This document shows positions 16,619-24,837 of a DNA stretch of 64,000 bases, piece after piece. The DNA lies in NCBI RefSeq assembly GCF_014650455.1, contig NZ_BMUZ01000005.1, positions 372,001-436,000 of the forward strand. Direction: 5' to 3'. Each line of letters opens with the position of its first letter. Position 1 is the stretch's first letter. This stretch comes from Streptomyces xanthochromogenes. Lineage in GTDB: Bacteria > Actinomycetota > Actinomycetes > Streptomycetales > Streptomycetaceae. The notes beneath the pieces are model-generated. The model worked only from the letters and a program-made list of their open reading frames with translations, did not search any database and was not told where the DNA came from. The position numbers were made by a program, and so were the translations under genes.

Positions 16619-16660
16619 CCGAGAGCGCCGGTCCCGTCCGTGACGGGCCGGCGCTCTCGG
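16619..16660 (-). terminator. Terminator of the gene ending at 16669
   Basis: 13-bp perfect arms (16619-16631 and 16648-16660), 8 bp after the stop codon. Confidence 0.8.
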
Positions 16661-16668
16661 GGTGCGGC

Positions 16669-17298
16669 TCAGACGGGCAGCTTCGGCACCGCGTCCGTGG
16701 GCGCCTTGGGCAGCCCCGGCAGGTTGGGCACCGGCAGGCCGCCGCCGGTCACGGTGGTCAGGACGAGCCCGACGAGGCCGGTGACCACCGAGGTCGCGGC
16801 GGGGACGATGGCCCCGACATTGACACTGGTGACCGCCTTGACGAGGTCGTCGATGCCCTTCTTGACCGCGGCGACGGCATCGTCCTTGGCGGCCGCCAGC
16901 ACGGCGTCCTGCTCGGGGCCGCCCAGCGGCACGGCCGCCGGACCGGCGGCGGGCGGGGTGACCGGCGCGGCGGCCGGGGGCGTGACGGGGGCCGCCGGAG
17001 CCGCCTGCTTCAGCGCGTCGAGGGCGGACGTGGCCTTGCCGGCCAGCGCCGCGGTGTCGGCCGCCGAGCCTCCCTTGAGCACACCGGTCAGCAGGTCGGT
17101 CACGGGCGTGAGGACGCCGCCGAGACCGTTCAACTGCTGGGCCTGGCCCAGCAGGGCGTCGGCGCTCGGGACCGGCGCCTCGGCACGGACCGTACGCGGC
17201 GGCGGCGAGTCGGCGGCCATCGCGGTCCCGGCGGACCCGGCGACGATCACGGTGGAAAGGGCCGCTGCGACCAGGCGCCGCGGTGTTCGTACAAGCAT
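16669..17298 (-). CDS. Secreted Ala/Pro-rich protein, unknown function
   Basis: 209 residues from MLVRTPRRLVAAALSTVIVAG at 17298 (SD aaggag, 9-nt spacing). Signal peptide to about residue 32 (AMA), then a low-complexity chain: Leu/Gly-rich helices (DALLGQAQQLNGLGGVLTP), an Ala/Pro linker (APVTPPAAAPVTPPAAGP) and a hydrophobic C-terminal part (SVVTGLVGLVLTTVTGGGLP). It has no cysteine and no known domain. The Pro/Ala linker suggests two surface-exposed segments. Function unknown. It lies between two chaplin units on the same strand. Confidence 0.7.
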   Translation of the reverse strand: MLVRTPRRLVAAALSTVIVAGSAGTAMAADSPPPRTVRAEAPVPSADALLGQAQQLNGLGGVLTPVTDLLTGVLKGGSAADTAALAGKATSALDALKQAAPAAPVTPPAAAPVTPPAAGPAAVPLGGPEQDAVLAAAKDDAVAAVKKGIDDLVKAVTSVNVGAIVPAATSVVTGLVGLVLTTVTGGGLPVPNLPGLPKAPTDAVPKLPV

Positions 17299-17471
17299 GA
17301 AACGGTTCTCCTTGGGTGGGGCGAGCGAGCTCTCCTCACCGTGCGCACGCCCCCAAACCCTCGCAACCGGATGGTCGTCCTGAGTGATCATCAGTTGCCC
17401 GCCACGCCGCGCCGAGCTGGCACAACCCCGTACCGGAAGAGCCCGGCGGACTACCGCCATCCGGGGCAGCA

Positions 17472-17516
17472 CGAAGCCCCGGCCCGCTCCCTGGAGAGGA
17501 GCGGACCGGGGCTTCG
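17472..17516 (-). terminator. Chaplin terminator
   Basis: Arms 17472-17490 and 17498-17516 (19 bp, one mismatch, 7-nt loop), just past the chaplin stop at 17525. Confidence 0.8.
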
Positions 17517-17524
17517 GCGAGGAA

Positions 17525-17764
17525 CTACTTGTTGATGCAGGTGTTGCCGAACGCGGGGTTCAGCAGACCGATGACGTTCACGGTGTTGCCGCAGACGTTG
17601 ACCGGGATGTGAACGGGGACCTGCGCCATGTTGCCGGACAGGACGCCGGGGGAGTTGGTGGCCGCGCCGTGCGCACCGGCGTCGGCGGCGGCGATGCCGG
17701 CCCCACCGGCGATGGCGGCAACGGCAGCGGTGGACAGGACCAGGGCCTTCGCGGTACGCGACAT
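17525..17764 (-). CDS. Short chaplin (ChpG/ChpH-like end)
   Basis: 79 residues. Signal peptide MSRTAKALVLSTAAVAAIAGGAGIAAA, then the chaplin domain with NSPGVLSGNMAQVPVHIPVN, the cysteine pair in NVCGN and GNTCINK, ending at INK like ChpH-type short chaplins. A BldN-type promoter lies about 60 bp upstream and a strong terminator follows, so it is a single-gene unit. Confidence 0.96.
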   Translation of the reverse strand: MSRTAKALVLSTAAVAAIAGGAGIAAADAGAHGAATNSPGVLSGNMAQVPVHIPVNVCGNTVNVIGLLNPAFGNTCINK

Positions 17765-17824
17765 GGAGAAGCACTCCTAGATTGAGAAAGTCATTGACCG
17801 GGTGTTTGTCACTCGACCTACACC

Positions 17825-17852
17825 TCAACGCGAACCCGGCCGCCCGGTTTTG
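17825..17852 (-). promoter_or_regulatory. BldN-type promoter of a chaplin
   Basis: On the minus strand CAAAAC (17852-17847), 16 bp, CGTTGA (17830-17825). The -10 is perfect; the -35 matches 4/6. Confidence 0.6.
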
Positions 17853-17960
17853 CCCCTAACGGGTGAACCAGGGTTTTGGGGGCCGCGAAAATGGCGAGGG
17901 GGCCCGTCCGGACCGAGGCCGCGAGCCGCGGCGCCGGTCCGGCGGCGTCACCCCTGGGGA

Positions 17961-18200
17961 TTACTTGTTGATGCAGGTGTTGCCGAAGTTCGGGTTCAGC
18001 AGACCGATCACGTTCACGGTCAGGCCGCAGGCGTTGACCGGGACGTGCACGGGGACCTGGAGCAGGTTGCCCGACAGGACGCCGGGGGAGTTGGCGGCGA
18101 CGCCCTGCGCACCCGCGTCGGCGCTGGCCATGCCCGCACCGAGCATCACGACCGCGGCACCTGCGCCCGCCGACACAACAGACTTTGCAATTCGATTCAT
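17961..18200 (-). CDS. Short chaplin (ChpG/ChpH-like end)
   Basis: 79 residues. Signal peptide MNRIAKSVVSAGAGAAVVML to ASA, then NSPGVLSGNLLQVPVHVPVN and the cysteine pair in NACGL and GNTCINK. It differs from its neighbour by NACGLTV and LLNPNFGN. The promoter at 18237-18264 is BldN-like. Its start region is divergent from the polysaccharide operon, so both may share control from the 282-bp gap. Confidence 0.96.
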   Translation of the reverse strand: MNRIAKSVVSAGAGAAVVMLGAGMASADAGAQGVAANSPGVLSGNLLQVPVHVPVNACGLTVNVIGLLNPNFGNTCINK

Positions 18201-18236
18201 CGCTTTTTCCTTTCGGGTGGAGATGGGGCCACCGAT

Positions 18237-18264
18237 ACAACGACCGTGTCGTCAAGGGGATACG
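18237..18264 (-). promoter_or_regulatory. BldN-type promoter of a chaplin
   Basis: On the minus strand CGTATC (18264-18259), 16 bp, CGTTGT (18242-18237): 5/6 and 5/6 against the BldN consensus, 36 bp before the start codon. Confidence 0.65.
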
Positions 18265-18413
18265 CACGATCGCTCGAAGGGGACACTCCGTCTCCACATT
18301 CATGACCGGACCGGGTTGTAAATACGGTTACAGTTGCCCACCGCCGGGCCGCGCCACATACGGGATCTTCGGCGGCCGGAGCGCCGGCCCTGCGGAATTC
18401 GAGGGCGGCCGCA

Positions 18414-18440
18414 CTGCGGGGAGAGCCCCGCAGCATTTTT
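18414..18440 (+). promoter_or_regulatory. Intrinsic terminator-like hairpin in the polysaccharide operon leader
   Basis: Stem ctgcgggg (18414-18421) with ccccgcag (18426-18433), loop agag, then cattttt (18434-18440). It lies 42 bp before the first operon gene, and no rightward gene precedes it. This fits an attenuator better than an ordinary gene end. Which signal would relieve it is unknown. Confidence 0.55.
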
Positions 18441-18482
18441 GTTCAGCTTTCTTTTCGAGCGCCAGGACCGGAGTGACCGCGC

Positions 18483-19649
18483 ATGCCGACGAGAGCGAAC
18501 ACCCCCGGCGGACCCGAGGGGCCGGGGTCCGCCGGGCAGTTGAGTGTCCTGCACCTGGTTCAGCCCGTTGAGGGGGGCGTAGCCCGAGTCGTCACGGACT
18601 TGGTGCGGGACCAGCTGCGCAGTGGATTCCGGGTCACCGTGGCATGCCCCGAGGGAGGCCCGTTGAGCACCGAACTGACGCGTCTGGGTGCCCGGGTGCA
18701 CCCCTGGCGGGCCACCCGTTCACCTGGCCCCGCGCTCCTCGGGGAGACCCTGCGGGCGGCCCGCCTCGTCCGGCGGGTGCGCCCCGACGTGATCCACGCC
18801 CACAGCGCCAAGGCCGGGGTCGCCGCCCGGCTCGCCGTGCGCGGCAGGGTGCCCACCGTCTTCCAGCCGCACGCCTGGTCGTTCGAGGCCGTCGGCGGCA
18901 TCACCGCGCGGCTCTCCCGAGGTTGGGAGCGTGCCGCGGTGCGCTGGACCGCGCGGATCGTGTGCGTCAGCGAGGGCGAGCGGGCCACCGGGGTGCGGGC
19001 CAAGGTCGTCGCGCCCTGCTCGGTGATCCCCAACGGGGTGGACCTCGACCACTACTCGGCGGCCGACGAGACCCCGGCCGCCCAGGGCGCGCCGTTGGTC
19101 GTGTGCGTGGGACGGCTGTGCCGCCAAAAGGGCCAGGACGTGCTGCTCGCCGCCTGGCAGCGGGTGCGCGAGGCCGTACCCGGCGCGCATCTCGTCCTGG
19201 TCGGCGACGGCCCGGACCTCGCGGCACTGCGCGCGGCGGCGCCCGGCTCGGTGTCCTTCGTCGGCCCGGTCGGCGACACCGCCTTCTGGTACCGGGCCGC
19301 CGACCTGGTCGTGCTGCCCTCCCGCTGGGAGGGCATGGCGCTCGCGCCACTGGAGGCGATGGCGTGCGGCCGCCCGGTGGTGGTCACCGACGTCGGGGGC
19401 TCCGCCGAGAGCCTCCCGCCCGGGCAGGCCCCGCTCTGTCTCGTACCGCCGGACGCACCGGAGGAGTTGGCGCACGCGATGACGCGGCTCCTGACCGACC
19501 CCGCGCTGCGCACCGATCTGGCCCGCCAGGGCCACGCCCACGTAACCACCACCCACGACGTGCGGCAGACGGCCCGAAGCATCGCGGAGGTGTACCGCGA
19601 CGTGGCCGCTCTGCAGCGCTCCGAGGACAGGGAACCCATCAGCCAGTGA
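18483..19649 (+). CDS. GT4-family glycosyltransferase
   Basis: 388 residues, cytoplasmic GT-B fold. N-terminal acceptor domain (VLHLVQPVEGGVARVVTDLV; HAHSAKAGVAARLA), then SVIPNGVDLDHYS and the C-terminal nucleotide-sugar domain with VGRLCRQKGQDVLLAAW and the E-x7-E motif in PSRWEGMALAPLEAMACGRPVV. It transfers a sugar from an activated donor to a lipid-linked acceptor; the sugar is unknown. First gene of the polysaccharide operon; its stop overlaps the GTG of the next gene, so the two are translationally coupled. The SD (ggag, 9 nt before the ATG) is moderate. Confidence 0.92.
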   Translation: MPTRANTPGGPEGPGSAGQLSVLHLVQPVEGGVARVVTDLVRDQLRSGFRVTVACPEGGPLSTELTRLGARVHPWRATRSPGPALLGETLRAARLVRRVRPDVIHAHSAKAGVAARLAVRGRVPTVFQPHAWSFEAVGGITARLSRGWERAAVRWTARIVCVSEGERATGVRAKVVAPCSVIPNGVDLDHYSAADETPAAQGAPLVVCVGRLCRQKGQDVLLAAWQRVREAVPGAHLVLVGDGPDLAALRAAAPGSVSFVGPVGDTAFWYRAADLVVLPSRWEGMALAPLEAMACGRPVVVTDVGGSAESLPPGQAPLCLVPPDAPEELAHAMTRLLTDPALRTDLARQGHAHVTTTHDVRQTARSIAEVYRDVAALQRSEDREPISQ

Positions 19650-21124
19650 CCGCGGAAAGCATCGTCCCTGCCGCCGGGGGGCCGCCCCACGGGACCGGGA
19701 TGTCATCGGGAACCGTTTCGGTGGTCACGCCCCGCGAGGCGCCGGACCACTTCGCCTTCGTGGCCGGGCGGCCGCGCACCGTGCAGCCGTTCGTCGCCGT
19801 GCTGCTCGCCACGGACTGCGCGGCCGGGCTGCTCGGCCTGCTCGCGCTGCCGTACACCGGCCTTCCGCCGGGCCCCGCCGGGCTGCTGGTGGCCACTGTG
19901 CTCGCGCTCAACGCCCAGGCCGGGCTCTACCGGCCGACGATGGCACGGGGGGTGCTCGCCGATGTGCCCGCGCTGTTCGTGCGGACCCTGATCGGCTGGT
20001 GCCTGCTCGCCACCGTCCTCGCCCACGAAGGCACCCTGGTCCACGAGCCGAACGCCGCCCCCCTCACGGTGGCGGCGGTCGCGACGGGCTGCGCCCTGCA
20101 CACCCTGGCCGGCTGCGCCGGGCGCGGCACAGCGCTGTGGCTGCGCCGCCGCCAGGGCGCCCGCAGGCCCCGGCCCGCGCTTGTGGTGGGTCCGGCTGCC
20201 AGCGCCGTACGCGTCACGGCGGCACTCGCGCGGCGCTCGGGCGGCGGCATCCGTCCGGTCGGGGTGGTCGTGCCGCCGGCCGAGGCCTCCGTCGAGGCCG
20301 GGGTGCCGGTGCTGCGCAGCCTGGAGGAGGTGCAGCGCGCCGTCATCCAGAACGGGGTGCAGGACTGCCTGTTCACCTACGCCCCCGAGACCACGGCCCC
20401 CGTTCCCCCGGCCTTCCTCGAAAGCATGGGCTGCACGCTGTGGCAGCTGGACACACGGGCGCCCGGACAGACCGTGCCCCACCAGCAGGCGGACGAACTC
20501 GCCGCCTTCCCCTGCCACCCCCTCACCAGCGCCCCCGCCTCGGTCCCCGGGCTGTTCTTCAAGCGGGTCGCCGACCTGGCCCTCACCCTGCCCGCGCTGC
20601 TTCTCGCCGCCCCCGTACTCGCGGTGTGCGCGCTGGTCCTGCGGCGCAGCGACGGGCCCGGGGTGCTGTTCCGGCAGGAGCGGATCGGGGCCGGCGGGCG
20701 GGCGTTCACCCTGCTCAAGTTCCGCACCCTGCGCCCCGACACCGCGCACGAGGCGGCGACCCGCTGGAACATCGCCGACGACCAGCGGATGAGCCGGGCC
20801 GGGAGCTTCATGCGGCGCACCTCCCTCGACGAGCTGCCCCAGCTGTGGAACGTGATCCGGGGCGACATGAGCCTGGTGGGGCCACGCCCCGAACGCCCTT
20901 ATTTCGTCGCCCAGTTCAGCCAGGCCCACCCCGGTTACGCGGCCCGGCACCGGATGCCCGTCGGGCTCACCGGGCTCGCCCAGGTGCAGGGGCTGCGCGG
21001 GGACACCTCGATCGAGGACCGGGCGCGCTACGACAACTACTACATCGACCACTGGTCGCTCTGGCAGGACCTGTGCATCCTGCTGCGCACCGCCGTCTGC
21101 CTCGTCCGCCCGACGGGGAGCTGA
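19646..21124 (+). CDS. Polyprenyl-phosphate sugar-1-phosphate transferase (WbaP/ExoY type)
   Basis: 492 residues. The N-terminal half has several membrane segments (about 45-155) and a Rossmann-like middle region; the C-terminal bacterial sugar transferase domain starts KRVADLALTLPALLLAAPVLA and contains FRQERIGAGGRAFTLLKFRTL, SFMRRTSLDELPQLWNVIRGDMSLVGPRPERP. It starts chain synthesis by moving a sugar phosphate from a UDP-sugar to undecaprenyl phosphate at the membrane. The GTG at 19646 overlaps the previous stop (GTGA); an ATG at 19700 is an alternative. It commits the operon to Wzx/Wzy-type assembly. Confidence 0.93.
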   Translation: MTAESIVPAAGGPPHGTGMSSGTVSVVTPREAPDHFAFVAGRPRTVQPFVAVLLATDCAAGLLGLLALPYTGLPPGPAGLLVATVLALNAQAGLYRPTMARGVLADVPALFVRTLIGWCLLATVLAHEGTLVHEPNAAPLTVAAVATGCALHTLAGCAGRGTALWLRRRQGARRPRPALVVGPAASAVRVTAALARRSGGGIRPVGVVVPPAEASVEAGVPVLRSLEEVQRAVIQNGVQDCLFTYAPETTAPVPPAFLESMGCTLWQLDTRAPGQTVPHQQADELAAFPCHPLTSAPASVPGLFFKRVADLALTLPALLLAAPVLAVCALVLRRSDGPGVLFRQERIGAGGRAFTLLKFRTLRPDTAHEAATRWNIADDQRMSRAGSFMRRTSLDELPQLWNVIRGDMSLVGPRPERPYFVAQFSQAHPGYAARHRMPVGLTGLAQVQGLRGDTSIEDRARYDNYYIDHWSLWQDLCILLRTAVCLVRPTGS

Positions 21125-21126
21125 GC

Positions 21127-22446
21127 GTGCACGCCGTCGCGGCCGCGCCGCCGCTGCCGATGCCCGCCCCGCCCCACCGGGCCCTGCGCCTGCTGCCGCT
21201 GCTCGCCGTGATCACCCTGCTCGCCACTCCCCCGTTGGGCGGCGACGGCTCGGCCACCGCAGCGGACGCGGCCTGCGGGGTGCTCGTGGTGTGGGCGTTC
21301 CTGCGGGTGCTGCGCTCCGGCGAGCGGCCGCTGAGCCGGCAGGCCGCGATCGTCATGGGGCTTCCGGTGACCGGGATCTGCGTGGCCGCGATGGGCGCCG
21401 TCGACCCCGGCACCGCGATCGCCGGACTCGGCCGCTACCTCCAGATCTTCGTCCTCGTACCGCTCGCCGTGCTGCTCCTGCTGCGCGACCGCGAGGACTT
21501 CCGGCTCGCGGCCTCGGCCGTGGTGGCACTGGCCCTGTTCGAGGGCGGCGTCGGCGTCCAGCAGTACCTGACCCGTACCGGCGCCTCCTACATGGGCGAG
21601 GACATCCGGGCGGTCGGCACCTTCGGCGCCTCCGACATCATGGGCATGGCGACCGTGGTGTCCTGCGGACTGCTGTGCGCGCTCGGCCTCGCCCTCGACC
21701 CCACGCCCGGCGCGAGCCGCACCCGCCGCAGGGTCGCGCTCGGCTGCGCGGCCCTGCTGCTCCTGCCCCTCGCCGTGTCGTTCAGCCGCGGCGCCTGGAT
21801 CGCGACGGGCATCGCCTCCATCGCGCTGCTGCTGCTCTCCGGGGTGCGCCGCGCCCTCGCCGTCCTCGCGGTCACCGCGGCCGCCACCGTCGTCCTGGTC
21901 GGCGTGAGCGGGTCCGGCACGCAGATGCTCCAGGAGCGGCTCGCCAGCATCACCCAGGTCGAGAGCGCTCCCGACCAGTCCGTGACCGACCGGTACACCA
22001 TGTGGGCGGCAGCCGAACTGATGTGGCGTCAAAGTCCGCTCACCGGCGTCGGGTTGAAGGGCTTCCCCGACCACCGCGACTCGAACTCCTCGCTCGCCCT
22101 GTCCTCCGGCAGCGACACCGCGGGCGCGGGCGCCGCCTTCAAGCGCCAGCCCCTGCTCTCCCCGCACAACATGTACCTCCTCGTCCTGAGCGAGCAGGGC
22201 CTCATCGGCGTCGTCACCCTCGTCGGCGGCTGGGCCGCCCTCCTGGTCACCGGAGTGCGCCGACTGCACCGGGCGCGCTCGGCGCGCACCGCGATGGACT
22301 GCGGCCTGGTCGCCACCGGCCTGCTGACCTGGCTGCTCGTCGACTTCTTCTACGGTGACATCGGCGGCCCGTCGACGGCCCTGACCGCACTGGTCCTGGG
22401 CCTCGCCGCCTGGTGGGGCCTGGCGCGAGGGGCGGCCCGCCCATGA
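21127..22446 (+). CDS. O-antigen ligase/polymerase-like membrane protein (Wzy-type)
   Basis: 439 residues with roughly ten to twelve hydrophobic segments. Contains the Wzy_C/WaaL-type region: FSRGAWIATGIASIALLLL, then a large extracellular loop (about residues 265-345) with RYTMWAAAELMWRQSPLTGVG, and SPHNMYLLVLSEQGLIG, whose His-Asn pair is typical of the family. It joins repeat units or ligates polysaccharide on the outer face of the membrane. GTG at 21127, 2 bp after the previous stop. The stop overlaps the start of the flippase gene. Confidence 0.85.
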   Translation: MHAVAAAPPLPMPAPPHRALRLLPLLAVITLLATPPLGGDGSATAADAACGVLVVWAFLRVLRSGERPLSRQAAIVMGLPVTGICVAAMGAVDPGTAIAGLGRYLQIFVLVPLAVLLLLRDREDFRLAASAVVALALFEGGVGVQQYLTRTGASYMGEDIRAVGTFGASDIMGMATVVSCGLLCALGLALDPTPGASRTRRRVALGCAALLLLPLAVSFSRGAWIATGIASIALLLLSGVRRALAVLAVTAAATVVLVGVSGSGTQMLQERLASITQVESAPDQSVTDRYTMWAAAELMWRQSPLTGVGLKGFPDHRDSNSSLALSSGSDTAGAGAAFKRQPLLSPHNMYLLVLSEQGLIGVVTLVGGWAALLVTGVRRLHRARSARTAMDCGLVATGLLTWLLVDFFYGDIGGPSTALTALVLGLAAWWGLARGAARP

Positions 22447-24062
22447 CGGAGACCGTCCCACCGCTGCTCCCGGCACCCGCCGCCGCACCCGAACACCCCA
22501 CCTCCGGACGGCTGTTGGCGAGGGCCGCGTTCCTCACCGCCGTCCTCACGCTCGCGGGCGCCCTGCTCGGGCTGCTGCGCGACCAGGCCTTCGCGCACGT
22601 CTTCGGCGCCGACACCGACACCGATGCCTTCCTGGTCGCCTGGACGGTCCCCGAGGTCGCCGCGACCCTGCTGATCGAGGACGGCCTGGCCTTCGTCCTG
22701 GTGCCCGCGTTCAGCCTCGCCCTGGTCGGCCGGGGCCGGCAGCCCGGCCCCGATCCGGTACGTGCCCTGGTCGCGGCCACCTTGCCCCGGCTGATGCTCG
22801 CCCTCGCCGCGGGCGCCGCCGTGCTGATCGCGGCGGCCCCGGCCGTGGTCGCCGTCCTCGCGCCCGGGCTGCCCGCCACCGGCCTGGCCGTCGACTGCAC
22901 CCGCCTCACCGCGACCTGCGTCTTCAGCTTCGGGCTGACCGGCTACTGCAGCGCCGCGCTGCGCGGACACGGCCGCTTCCTCGCACCCGCCTCGATCTAC
23001 GTGGCGTACAACGTGGGCATCATCGGCCTGCTCCTGCTGCTCGGCGGGGCGTGGGGGGTGCGGGCAGCCGCCGCCGGGGTCGCGTTCGGCGGCGTCCTCA
23101 TGGTGGTGATCCAGGTGCCTGCGCTGTGGCGCAGCTGGCGGCAGCGGGAGGCGGCCCTCGCGGTGCCCGAGCCGCGACGCGCGCCCGCCGGCCAGGCACC
23201 ACGGGCGCTGCGGCTCGCGCTGGTCGCCCCGGTGGTGGTGTTCGCGCTGAGCCGCCAGACGCAGGTCCTCATCGAACGCTTCCTCGCCGCGCCGCTGCCC
23301 GCCGGGGCCATCTCGCATCTGAACTACGCCCAGAAGGTGGCGCAGATGCCGATGGTGCTCTCCCTGATGCTGTGCACGGTCACCTTCCCCGTCATCGCGC
23401 GCGCCCTGGCCGCGGGCGACACCGAACGGGCCCGGCGGCGGGTGGAGAGCGACCTCATCGTGGCCGGCACCATCGTGCTGCTCGGCGCCTCGGTGGTGGT
23501 GGCCTGCGCCCCCGAAATCATCCAAGTCCTATTCCAGCGCGGCGCGTTCACCCTGCACGACACCGACGCGACCGCCGACGTCATGCGGGTGTACGCGCTC
23601 GGGCTGCTCGGCCAGACCCTGGTCGGAGTGCTGGCCCGCTCCTACTTCTCCGAGGCCCGCCCCCTGTGGTACCCGGCCTGCGCCATGCTGGCCGGCCTCG
23701 CCGCGACCGCCGTCGCGGGCGCGCTCGCCGTGCCGGTGTGGGGCGCGCCCGGCATCGCCGCCGCCAACGCGCTCGGCATCACGCTGACCGCCCTGGCCCT
23801 GCTCTGGGGCAGCGGCCGTCGCCGTACCGCCCTCTCCGTGCGCTGGGTGGGCGGACAGCTCGCCCGGCTCGTCGTGGCGGGCTGTGCCGCCACCGCCGCC
23901 TGCCGATGGGGAGCCGGCCTCACCTCAAGTCCGTTGCCCGCACTGATCGTTGGGTCCGTCCTCGCCGTCGTGGCCTTCACCGTCACGGCCCGGCTGCTGC
24001 GGGTCCGGGAGTTCTGTCTGCTGTTCCGTCCCGTCACACGAAAGCTCTGGCATGCCCGTTGA
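22443..24062 (+). CDS. MurJ/MviN-like lipid-linked glycan flippase
   Basis: 539 residues, about 13-14 transmembrane helices, MOP superfamily. Family features include the N-terminal ALLGLLRDQAFAHVFGADTDTDAFLVAW and the internal SRQTQVLIERFLAAPLPAGAISHLNYAQKVAQMPMVL. It moves an undecaprenyl-linked oligosaccharide across the membrane. Because it is in a polysaccharide operon, it probably serves as the Wzx-type flippase for that glycan rather than the cell's essential lipid II flippase (inference). Its ATG overlaps the previous stop (ATGA), and its 3' end overlaps the deacetylase gene by 11 bp. Confidence 0.88.
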   Translation: MTETVPPLLPAPAAAPEHPTSGRLLARAAFLTAVLTLAGALLGLLRDQAFAHVFGADTDTDAFLVAWTVPEVAATLLIEDGLAFVLVPAFSLALVGRGRQPGPDPVRALVAATLPRLMLALAAGAAVLIAAAPAVVAVLAPGLPATGLAVDCTRLTATCVFSFGLTGYCSAALRGHGRFLAPASIYVAYNVGIIGLLLLLGGAWGVRAAAAGVAFGGVLMVVIQVPALWRSWRQREAALAVPEPRRAPAGQAPRALRLALVAPVVVFALSRQTQVLIERFLAAPLPAGAISHLNYAQKVAQMPMVLSLMLCTVTFPVIARALAAGDTERARRRVESDLIVAGTIVLLGASVVVACAPEIIQVLFQRGAFTLHDTDATADVMRVYALGLLGQTLVGVLARSYFSEARPLWYPACAMLAGLAATAVAGALAVPVWGAPGIAAANALGITLTALALLWGSGRRRTALSVRWVGGQLARLVVAGCAATAACRWGAGLTSSPLPALIVGSVLAVVAFTVTARLLRVREFCLLFRPVTRKLWHAR

Positions 24063-24837
24063 CACGGCAGTCGGCGACCCGAGGGGTCCACTGACTGGTT
24101 CGAGACCGCGCCCCGCCGCACCGCTGTGGGTGGCCATGTACCACTCGGTGACCCACACCACGGACGACCCGTACCACATCACCGTCTCGCCGCCCCGCTT
24201 CGAACGCCAGCTGCGCTGGCTGCGCGGGCACGGCCTGAAGGGGGTGAGCATGGCCGAACTCCTGCGCGCCCGCGCGTCCGGCACCGCCCGCGGCCTGGTC
24301 GGCCTCACCTTCGACGACGGCTACGCCGACTTCACCGCCGAGGCCATCGCCCTGCTGCGCCGCTACGACTGCACGGCCACCGTGTTCGTCCTGCCCGGCC
24401 TCCTCGACGGCACCAACGAGTGGGACCCGCTGGGACCGCGCAAGCCGCTGCTCGACGAGCGCGGCATCCAGCAGGCCGCGACCTGGGGCATGGAGGTCGC
24501 CTCGCACGGCCTGCGCCACCTCGATCTGACCCTCACCGACGAGGACGCCCTGCACCGCGAGGTGCGGGACAGCCGCAAGCTGCTCCACGACCTGACCGGC
24601 CACGAGGTGGCCGGCTTCTGCTACCCGTACGGGGCCGTCGACGTGCGGGCCGTCGACGCGGTTCGCGCGGCCGGCTACGCGTACGCCTGCGCGATCGACC
24701 CGGGCCCGCTGACCGGCCGCTACGCGCTGCCCCGCGTCCATGTGGGCGAGCGCGACAACGGCTGGCGCCTGCACCTCAAGCGCAGTCTGCACCGCTGGCG
24801 CCGCGACGAGCCGGCCGACCTCCCGGAGGGCACGTGA
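24052..24837 (+). CDS. NodB-type polysaccharide deacetylase
   Basis: 261 residues. CE4 fold motifs: TFDDGYADF (catalytic Asp and metal Asp), the metal His pair in SHGLRHLDL, and FCYPYGAVD. It removes N- or O-acetyl groups from polysaccharides with a divalent metal. It has no signal peptide, so it appears cytoplasmic, which is unusual for enzymes acting on finished polymer; it may act on lipid-linked intermediates (inference). The start MPVDTAVGD overlaps the flippase end; the GTGA junction couples it to the next gene. Confidence 0.88.
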   Translation: MPVDTAVGDPRGPLTGSRPRPAAPLWVAMYHSVTHTTDDPYHITVSPPRFERQLRWLRGHGLKGVSMAELLRARASGTARGLVGLTFDDGYADFTAEAIALLRRYDCTATVFVLPGLLDGTNEWDPLGPRKPLLDERGIQQAATWGMEVASHGLRHLDLTLTDEDALHREVRDSRKLLHDLTGHEVAGFCYPYGAVDVRAVDAVRAAGYAYACAIDPGPLTGRYALPRVHVGERDNGWRLHLKRSLHRWRRDEPADLPEGT

